From Chrysopilus asiliformis (lineage: Eukaryota > Arthropoda > Insecta > Diptera > Rhagionidae), in the NCBI GenBank assembly GCA_964034945.1, contig OZ035960.1:31178368-31242367 (forward strand): 64,000 bases of DNA, in the 5' to 3' direction. A model generated the notes under the pieces. The model saw nothing but the letters and a program-made list of their open reading frames with translations. It did no database searches and was not told where the DNA came from. Position 1 is the first letter of the stretch. Every line of letters starts with the position of its first letter. Below, piece after piece: positions 56,835-64,000 of the stretch. Position numbers and translations under genes: made by a program.

Positions 56835-57315
56835 TCATACTAATATATAAAAATGAGTTGGTGTCTGTCTGTCTGTTTGTCTGTTCCTCTTTCACGCAAA
56901 AACGGCTAATCCGATTGACTTGAAATTTAGCATGAGTGTCTGTGGTAGTTCTGGTTCCAACATAGGCATACGGAAAAGTAGCGCGAGGGGTGGGGGGAGT
57001 AAGGGGAGGGGGTAAAGTGATTTCGAAACTTAGTTTTTGCGCTATGTTACACTTTCGCGGGGAAACTACTGAGCCGATTGGCCAGAAATTTGGCAGAGAT
57101 GTTCGTCGGGGGTCCAGCCGCAACATAGATCCATTAAAAAGTAGCCCGAGAGGTGGGTGAGTAAGGGGAGGGGGTAAAGCGATCTCGAAACTTACCTCTT
57201 CCTCTATGTTACCCTTTCGCGGGGAAACTACCGAGCCGATTGGCCTGAAGTTTAGCTACAACATAGACCATAAAAAAAATTTGAAAAAACTTAACCCTGC
57301 AACGATACCCGTCGT
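56835..57315 (+). mobile_element. Helitron-like element, + orientation, decayed 3' end
   Basis: Begins TC after a host A (56,834) with TCATACTAATATATAAAAAT and a CTGT tract, and follows the 18.2- and 20.7-kb copies through CCGATTGGCC blocks to a degenerate GCAACGATACCCGTCG, where the terminal CTAG is lost. Confidence 0.75.
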
Positions 57316-57467
57316 AATTTATAATCTATTCATAATTTTAGTATTATCAGAGTTGCAAATTTACAACGATTCACTCAATTTCACATACAAGCTCTGTAAT
57401 ATTACAGCAAACATTTATTTTTACATTATTTTTCTGGAATTGCAAGAAATCACAGAAAATAATATGT

Positions 57468-57580
57468 AATTTTTACATTCTTTTTGTGATCATACATTTT
57501 ATCATTAAAATTTACATACTAAGAGTAATTTTACAACAAAATGTAGTGAAAATTTCCAAATTTGGATATTGGACTTGAAG
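57468..57580. repeat. Dispersed repeat shared with 44,040-44,154
   Basis: Aligned words: TTTTTACATTCTTTTTGTGA, TTAAAATTTACATACTAA, GTAATTTTACAACAAAA. Function and class unknown. Confidence 0.65.
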
Positions 57581-57782
57581 CATCACTGTTAACTGTGTTC
57601 ATAGACATTTATACTGTTTTGAGAGCAAAAGATATTTCTTATACTGTTTTGAGAGCATCCCTGAAAATTTGATCTAAAAAAGAAACCCAAGCATAATTTT
57701 TCCACCAAGAAATGCTAGATTTCTAACATTCTCTCAATGTCGACATATCAGCTTCTGTCGTCTAATTCCATAATTTTCCAGT

Positions 57783-57854
57783 GCACATAGTCTTAGACAA
57801 GTAAAAACGCGATATAAAGAATCGACTTCATCACGTGGATGCAACAGGTGAGTT
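57783..57854 (+). promoter_or_regulatory. Possible short exon bounded by splice-like motifs
   Basis: TAATTTTCCAG precedes 57,783, and GCAACAG-GTGAGT places a donor at 57,848/57,849. The 66-nt interval ends in ATG CAA CAG. It may be a 5'-UTR or start exon, or chance. Confidence 0.18.
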
Positions 57855-58309
57855 TAATGCAAATTTGCGATAACGACAGGAAGGTAGAAAAAATGTACTA
57901 CTCTTAATGTTTTATTAATCATAATTCTGCATAAGGATGTGGGAAATAATCAAATAATAGCAGCGAGATTATATCGTATGGTTCAGTCAATGTTTGGACT
58001 ATTCACAATGTCGTTGAAGTTATCATTATGAAAGCTGAGTCTTTATAATGAGCAATTTCCTTTAAAAACTGCCACCGATGATAAAAAAAATCTATTCATT
58101 TAATCGCTATTGCCGTCATGATGAAAATAAAACACAAAATGATGAGAAAAACAGTAACTTGATCTGAAATAAAACTAAAATCGAACGAAGACCAAAGGAA
58201 AAATATCTGATGCGAACAGCACATGATTTTCTTATACAAAATCTATGTTTGTGCACAATTCACACTATAAACCCGACCACAAAAACAGTTAGTATAATAG
58301 TTAATATGA
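57855..58309. other. No recognised feature
   Basis: AT-rich. The following R2 fragment begins at about 58,310. Confidence 0.35.
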
Positions 58310-58680
58310 ACCTTAAAGAAGCTGCAATTGCCAGGGGCCAGTCGTCAAATACAGGTAAAATTTGGATGGAAAAAACCCATTTGTATGAGAGAGGGGGGAA
58401 GGATTGGTCCGATTAGATTTTGATGTATGGAACGGTTATGTTATGTTAAAAAGCCACAACGGTTATGTTATGTTTTGTTATGTTATGTTATGTTAAAAAG
58501 CCCCCATCTTGGTTGTTTCCGGTAACAGACAGAAAGACATTTTTGTAATAATGCTCCAATTGACTTAGAAGTGCTCGGAAAATGTTTTCTAACTAAAATT
58601 AAAATGTTGAAGTTTTTCATGACAACAATACTTTATTAAACTTCGTATAAGAAAATAATTATTAAAACATTACCAATAAT
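58310..58680. repeat. R2 fragment (-), TTATG pentamer run and R6 copy 3 (+)
   Basis: R2 tail and body, inverted, at 58,310-58,440 (TTGCCAGGGGCCAGTCGTCA). TTATG units lie at about 58,436-58,491. R6 follows from 58,495 (CCATCTTGGTTGTTTCCGG to the tail near 58,670) without the MITE that splits copy 1. Confidence 0.65.
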
Positions 58681-59577
58681 TAGGGTGACCATACGTCCCG
58701 GAATGGCTGTAACAGTTCCGAATTTAGACATGTTGTCCCGGGGTACCGGAAACTGAACTTTTGTCCTGGAATTATCGATTGTTGCAATATCTTAATCACT
58801 AAAAAAATGACGTCGAAACCCAAAAATTTTCGACTGGGGTGTAGTTATTGCCCCTAGCGCAAAAAAATCACCTGTAGCGCATTTCATTAGGTATTCTTCG
58901 ATCTTGGAATGTTTGTTTTGAAAAGTTTCGCTTCCAGTGCCATTTTTGCTGTATTTTGAAAACATAAAACATCCATGTAACACTTTTTACTTTCTTCTGC
59001 TTAGTTAATAGGAACGCATTGTAATTATGACGATGACCGGCTCGAGAACTGGGTCAGATAGAAACTTTCTGATCAGTACGGAATCCGTTTCAGGGAAAAT
59101 TATGAGGATCTCAGTGGATCTGTCTGTCTGTCTGTCTGTCCATTGTACGTATCTTAAATAACTCAAAAACGCGTAAAATTTCTCAAATTAAATTTAAGGA
59201 AAATATATTTTCCCACATCTTTTGCTTCAACGGGTTTTTTGTATCCCCTAATGGAAAAATATTTTTTATATATTTTTTCCGAAACTCTCAGTATTGCAGC
59301 ACAAGATTTTATGTTGACCATAATTGATATTTATCTCTGTGGCAACAAGACAGGGCCTAAGTCGATTTTCAGATTTATAGGCAGTGCAATTTGGCTTAGC
59401 TGAAAAATGGACATATTGTTGCCACAGATATAATCATAAACAAACATTTAAACCCTCTTTTCTTTGATCGGGCTTTCAAAATTTTTACGATTAATATCGA
59501 AGCATTAAAAATTTCCTCACACTTCACCCTCCCGGTCTCAACTACTAGTCTGTCCCAACTGAAATATGGTCACCATA
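58681..59577. mobile_element. hAT-like non-autonomous element, copy 2 (interrupted)
   Basis: Ends are TAGGGTGACCATA and, inverted, TATGGTGACCATA. The 8-bp flanks CCAATAAT (58,673-58,680) and CCTTTAAT (59,578-59,585) match at 6 of 8 positions, as for an aged hAT duplication. About 58,985-59,435 is foreign: an R3 copy with a CTGT tract (59,121-59,140) and a small TIR element. Homologous to 597-1,176. Confidence 0.65.
59332..59430. mobile_element. Small MITE-like element with CTGTGGCAACAA ends
   Basis: CTGTGGCAACAA on the left and its inverse TTGTTGCCACAG on the right, 99 bp overall, with a weaker inner pair (TTTTCAG and CTGAAAAA). It lies within the foreign segment of the hAT-like element. Confidence 0.5.
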
Positions 59578-59585
59578 CCTTTAAT

Positions 59586-60458
59586 AGATGATGAAAATAG
59601 TTATAATAGATGTAGATGAAAATATCTTCAACACAATCCACTTCACTCAAATAGGCCCTTGAGCAAAAAGACTTTGAATAATTTCTCTCCATCTTCAAGT
59701 TTTCCAACAGACTTGTTAGAAAAATCTTTTTTTTAATAAGAAATTGAATGCATAAAAAATATTATGCTTTCAAAACGTTCTTAGACTTGAGTGAGACTAA
59801 AAGAAGGTGGAAAATGTTTAAGAATGTGAACAAATTTTATTATTTGACGCTACTACATAGTATAATTGAAAATCCGTTTTCTTTGCAAAATGATTTAATG
59901 AATTCATTTATGTTCCATGGTAACACTGAACTTTAGCTTCAATTATATTATGCGCTTTTTGTCCGTGGGAAACATGATTTGAGTAGCATATATTTTACAA
60001 ATTATACTTCAAAAGACGGCTCAAGTTTGTATAGGGAGTAATCAAAAGGATAAAATTGAATTTTGTTACACTTGTCGCGCACGTTAGACATTAAAGGGTC
60101 TTCTTTCTGCGAACGAAATTAGTAAATTCAATTATTTATGAATCCAAATCGGGACTGTAACTAAAACTAGTAGTTTGTGCAAATAGTCAATTTTATAACT
60201 GAATTGTGACAATAGAATCGACTTTTAGGTATTTTTTTTAGTGACCCCATGGTTTCCGGGTTTAAGATCTTTGAATACATTTTTAAAATACCGAAAAAAT
60301 AATACAGAAACCACTTATGGAGAAAATATTTTTGTCCTTACAGAACTTTTGGGTACAATTTTCAAAATTTTTATACCAGATTCGTATTCAGTTACCTATT
60401 GGCTTACTCATTCTACTCTGCCTTGTATCTTGAGGTAAAATTACCCATCATGCTAATA
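59586..60458. other. No recognised feature
   Basis: AT-rich. A faint TAGT-repeat relative lies at about 60,150-60,230 (AAATAGTCAATTTTATAAC). Confidence 0.35.
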
Positions 60459-60706
60459 TGAGGCGTTAAAAGCTAGAGTGGACCAACCCACATGTCGAAA
60501 TCGTGAATTTTTTTGTGTTTGAATCACTATTGCGAGTGAGCTTCTAGATAAAAATGTTTGGATGCACAATAGAAGATTTCAACATTGAGTAATAAAGTCC
60601 ACACCAATTTTTTTTCCAAAAATTTACAGTAAATAATAGTACAAAAGTGAAAAAGCTTCAAAAACTCGATTATGTGGGTTGGTCCACTCTAGCTTTTAAC
60701 GCCTCA
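60459..60706. mobile_element. MITE with TGAGGC TIRs, copy 2
   Basis: TIRs of about 34 bp (TGAGGCGTTAAAAGCTAGAG, then TGGACCAACCCACAT) are almost perfect. The interior matches 8,062-8,308 in inverted orientation. It sits at the tail of R2 copy 5, a different site from copy 1. Confidence 0.8.
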
Positions 60707-61202
60707 TATATAAACATAAGAAAATTTACAATTGTCAGGGGCCAATCGTCAAATACCATATGATGGCAGACAAAATGTTTATTTAAAAAAATCCATCTGA
60801 ATAAGAGAGGGGGAAAGGAGTGGTCCGATTGGATTTTGATGTGCGGATAAGTTGTGGAAAATCATATTCCAAACACATTTAGTCTTTATAAATTTTTCGA
60901 TACGATGCACAGTTTTCGAGATAACAGGAAAAAAGTATTCCATTTGTATGGGAGAGGGGAGGGGGGAAGCAGTAATCCTTTTGGATTTTGGTGTGTGAAT
61001 GAGTTATGCTAAATCCTATTCTAAACACATTTCGCTTTTATAAATTTTTCAATATGACCTACCGTTTTGGAGTAAATTAGAAAAAACTGTTTCGTTCGTA
61101 TGCTGGAGGGGGGAAGGAGTGGTCTAATTTTGGTCGTTCAAAAAATTAGTCTAGCATTTACGAGAAACGTAACTATACAAAATTTCAAATCCCTATCTCA
61201 AT
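60707..61202 (-). repeat. Dispersed repeat R2, copy 5
   Basis: Reads R2 inverted: tail (TTGTCAGGGGCCAATCGTCA), TTGGATTTTGATGTG twice, and the CTAGCATTTACGAGAAACGT block before a greatly expanded CAGA tract. Confidence 0.65.
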
Positions 61203-61593
61203 CAGACAAACAGACGGACAGACACATGGACAGGCAGTCGGACATACAGACGGACAGACAGACGGACAGATGTACACACAGACAAACGGACAGGCGGTTA
61301 GACAGACGGTTAGACAGATAGACAGACGGTTAGACAGACGGTTAGACAGACGGTTAGACAGACGGTTAGACAGACGGTTAGACAGACGGTTAGACAGACG
61401 GTTAGACAGACGGTTAGACAGACGGTTAGACAGACGGTTAGACAGACAGTTAGACAGACGGTTAGACAGACGGTTAGACAGACGGTCAGACAGACGATCA
61501 GACAGACGGTCAGACAGACGGTCAGACAGACAATCAGACAGACGGTCAGACAGACGGTCAGACAGACGGTCAGACAGGCGGTCAGACAGACGG
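61203..61593. repeat. Expanded CAGA-derived minisatellite with 12-bp units
   Basis: Starts as CAGACGGACAGA-type tetranucleotides, passes into many near-identical 12-bp units GTTAGACAGACG (about 61,297-61,485), then into GTCAGACAGACG variants. The Arg/Asp and Ser/Asn/Arg/Leu repeat ORFs on both strands are translations of this array. Confidence 0.95.
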
Positions 61594-61596
61594 ATC

Positions 61597-61690
61597 AATT
61601 GAGGGGTCGGGGGAGGGGGGTTGCAGTAAGGGGGTGGCAGTAAGGGGGGAGAGTACAGTAAGGGGAATGGGTACAGTAAGGGGAATGGGC
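61597..61690. repeat. G-rich tandem block
   Basis: Runs of 3-7 G separated by short spacers, with CAGTAAGGGG units repeated at least four times and AAGGGGAATGGG twice. It has G-quadruplex potential on the + strand. Confidence 0.8.
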
Positions 61691-61782
61691 GTGGCTACAG
61701 TCAATCCGATTCCGAAGGCTGGAATTTGTTGTCTTTTTGTTAGTTTTGAAAACCATTTTCGGAAGAGAAAAATCTTTAAAGA

Positions 61783-61840
61783 AAAACGCGGACCGCCCAC
61801 TCTAGACTATCTAATTTATAACCAACTGAATTTTTTTTTT
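61783..61840. repeat. Fragment shared with the Helitron-like copy at 20.2 kb
   Basis: CTATCTAATTTATAACCAAC and the bases before it match the inverse of 20,215-20,275. The rest of 61,841-62,060 has no recognised feature. Confidence 0.55.
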
Positions 61841-62063
61841 GGATTACAGGGTAAGGGGTTTTTGATCAAAATCCTTTCACCAATCTAGGAGATATCAAGA
61901 GAGGGCCAGAAATTTTTTTCTTCTTTTTTAACATTTAGATTCTTATTTAACCGAACGTGGCCAAAAACAATCGCGGCGACTCCACGCAATATGTAGATTC
62001 CGAAAGATATCAATAATCAAAACAAAAATCTATGATTCTAGTGAAAAAATGTCGGTAGCCTAA

Positions 62064-62209
62064 TGCCCGCAGCACACTGACGATTGCGATTACGAATGAA
62101 GCTTCTCGACCAATGAGATCAAAACTTTCAACGATAGGGACATGAAAGCTTTGATCTCATTGGTCGAGGAAGGTCATTCGTAATAGCAATCGCTAGTGGG
62201 ATACGGGCA
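62064..62209. mobile_element. TWA-flanked MITE, AACGATT family, short copy
   Basis: TAA at 62,061-62,063 and 62,210-62,212. Ends are TGCCCGCAGCACACTGACGA and, inverted, TGCCCGTATCCCACTAGCGA. The core CGACCAATGAGATCAAA and its inverse are shared with 22,948-23,270, although the outer 15 bp differ. Confidence 0.85.
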
Positions 62210-62212
62210 TAA

Positions 62213-62678
62213 AGGTTAATGCCAGATGATTTTCTGCTAGCACATAAAACCGCATGGTTGAACGTTTTAAAAGTTATCTAGGGAGAGGTGCGAAAGCGCG
62301 TAGGGAGGTCAAAATAAAGTATGCTATCCATTTTTCTCACCAGTGTTTCACCAGTGTTTAAAATTTGATTGCACACAGTTGACCGGTGTCGAAAATTCTT
62401 GGAAAAATCCGATATCTAAAAAAATTACCTTCCCCCCCACCCCTACAATTGTATTTTAGTCACAATAAAATGTTATGTAGTCCAAGAGGTATTTTTCATT
62501 TAAGAATTTTTCGATAAAAACTTAAGGCAAGTGAAAAATCTACAAAAAAAATCTTGTGTTTTTAACGATTTTAGTAATTTTACTAACCCATTTTACATGT
62601 ATTTACATTAAGTGATAGTTATTGTAAATTTTTTTTTCAATTCATATAATGGATTTATTCAAATATTTACATGAATAG
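62213..62678. other. No recognised feature
   Basis: AT-rich. Contains TTCACCAGTGTTTCACCAG near 62,337 (short direct repeat) and a C-run near 62,433. Confidence 0.35.
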
Positions 62679-62945
62679 GATTTTGCAAATGCAATTGATC
62701 TCTCTCTCTCTACGTACTTGCACTACATTTATGCCAACGACGATTTCGAATGTAAAATCAACCACCGTGGCAATCAGGGTTCGATCAATTTCTCATTTTG
62801 TGGCATTAACGACATCGGAATGCATTTATTTGATAAATGGCAAAGTTGCCGGAAGATAAGTTCCTTCACATATCCACAATGCATCCAGATAGATGTTCGA
62901 AATGCTGGTAGAATCCGAATGAAAATCAAAATCAACCAATTTTGA
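62679..62945 (+). CDS. Coding-like ORF of unknown function (candidate terminal exon)
   Basis: Open for 88 codons from an AG at 62,677-62,678 to TGA at 62,943-62,945. Codons are often C-ending (AAC, GAC, ATC, TTC, TGC), unlike the surrounding AT-rich DNA. The peptide includes YANDDFECKINHRGNQGSI, FCGINDIGMHLFDKWQSC and TYPQCIQIDVRNAGRIRM, with four Cys. It has no ATG at the head and a weak acceptor (ATGAATAG) without a strong pyrimidine tract. An overlapping frame from 62,671 begins with ATG but is less protein-like. No domain was recognised. Confidence 0.3.
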   Translation, partial: DFANAIDLSLSTYLHYIYANDDFECKINHRGNQGSINFSFCGINDIGMHLFDKWQSCRKISSFTYPQCIQIDVRNAGRIRMKIKINQF

Positions 62946-64000
62946 CGCTATCGAACTATTCGAAATATACGGAGTTTTCCAGCTACGAGTCAGCGAAATC
63001 CATCAACATTTATTGATTTTCTATGTTTCTTCTGCTAACATGAATCCAATGTGAATGTTCTTTTGTGATTGAGATGGTTCAAGTATTTTTGGGGTATCTA
63101 CCAGTAGTTTGTAACTAGAGTATTACGTATCTACAATTTCTATTTTAGATACTTTATATGGCAAGTTGATTACCATGGCACAGGCACACACATGCACATA
63201 TCGATCGAATGAAAGGAGCATTTTGCTTTAGGTGTTTTGCAAGAAGTCGAAAATGTTCTCTTTGTTTAATTTCGGTTCATTCTGGGATCAAATTTAACTC
63301 ATCTAACTTATTGCACAAAACTAATTGATATCGAATACTATTATAGATTTAGTAATTACCTCTTGTCTAGCTACACTTAGCTGATTGATTGAGTTAAAGA
63401 TATGCTGAAATATGTAATTTGTCTAACTGTTGTGATATTATATGGAGAATTATTGTACAAGAACAAACATCTTAAAACGCATACTATCAGGGGGAGGAGA
63501 GGACTAATTCAGAATAAAATTAGTATTCTTAAACTAAACAATAGTTGGGTTTTTTTAATGTTCTGAAGCAATTCAGAACAAGCTTTCCATACAAAATCCT
63601 GCACTACATTTTCATCTCGAACAACGCTTGGACCAAAGAGAAATTTTATACGGTAATGTACGGTAATGTACGGTAATGAAATGCTGCTAACTTCAACATA
63701 ATAAATCTGACATTTTATTCTCAATTGAGGATTTTCTGTTGATTGTTCTTTGGTTCTGTTCGACAGCGAAATAGTTTTAATCATGGGAGATAACGAATCG
63801 TGATTATATCAAGAAAATATAGCAGTAACGGCCTACTGATCTAACCAACGTGAAGTTAGTTGCGATTCGAACTCGATGAAATTTCCCACTTACTCTGGAT
63901 CGCTTTTTCAATGTTCTGTGTTCTAGAACATTAAAAAAACGCAACTAATGTAAACCGATACTATTTATGCTTACTAAAGTCAAGCTTCATGATTCTATCT
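62946..64000. other. AT-rich end of window, decamer tandem
   Basis: A three-unit TACGGTAATG tandem lies at about 63,650-63,679. The minus ORF over it (63,509-63,784) has no recognised domain. No other feature. Confidence 0.4.

Noticed and set aside
57186..57200. Minus-strand AAGGTAAGTTTCG as a ratchet or donor site
   Set aside because: It lies within a Helitron-like element and is preceded by purines rather than a pyrimidine tract.
61100..61602. Arg/Asp-rich and Ser/Asn/Arg/Leu repeat ORFs of more than 100 residues
   Set aside because: Translations of the 12-bp minisatellite array, not genes.
1..64000. LTR retrotransposon or endogenous virus
   Set aside because: No pair of long direct repeats with TG...CA ends and no reverse transcriptase, integrase or capsid motifs were seen in any frame.

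Overview
The window reads as non-coding DNA from an arthropod, most likely an insect. It is AT-rich, has no dense gene layout, and no gene of known function could be recognised on either strand. The organism call rests on its mobile DNA: deletion derivatives of mariner (D34D) and of a second Tc1/mariner-superfamily element, Helitron-like elements, hAT-like and piggyBac-like elements, and many MITEs (short non-autonomous elements with terminal inverted repeats, TIRs). Many CTGT/CAGA-type tetranucleotide tracts sit inside mobile repeats. I favour a dipteran, but the sequence alone does not prove that.

The most useful large-scale signal is a pair of ratchet-type (recursive) splice motifs on the + strand at 22,545 and 50,907. 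Each is a long pyrimidine tract ending CAG, followed directly by GTGAGT or GTAAGT. With the shortage of exons, they suggest that much of the window lies inside one very long intron of a + strand gene. Candidate exons are few and weak: 49,344-49,497 (+), 62,679-62,945 (+) and 5,595-5,876 (-).

Layout. 1-5 kb: an inverted repeat, a hAT-like element and a Tc1/mariner-type element with 35-bp TIRs. 5-18 kb: foldbacks, dispersed repeats carrying tetranucleotide tracts, a decayed mariner. 18-21.2 kb: three Helitron-like copies in one orientation. 22.5-24.5 kb: first ratchet motif and two MITEs. 28.66-30.17 kb: one repeat interrupted by three MITEs. 32.9-34.4 kb: three MITEs. 36.5-38.5 kb: second copy of the decayed mariner, a hAT MITE with an 8-bp target-site duplication (TSD), and another MITE. 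40.1-40.75 kb: a 145-bp inverted repeat. 42.7-49.0 kb: further MITEs, including a near-perfect 126-bp palindrome nested in a larger TIR element. 50-56.3 kb: second ratchet motif and further MITEs and foldbacks. 56.8-62.2 kb: Helitron, hAT-like and microsatellite-bearing repeats. 62.6-64 kb: a coding-like ORF, then unique sequence.

The most coherent new observation is a cohort of at least twelve MITEs whose interiors differ but whose ends share two features: a TTA or TAA target duplication and a TIR of the general form (A)GGCCC-n-GTTTACAC. TSD and TIR style suggest the PIF/Harbinger superfamily. The range of interiors suggests that one transposase source has moved many unrelated short elements.
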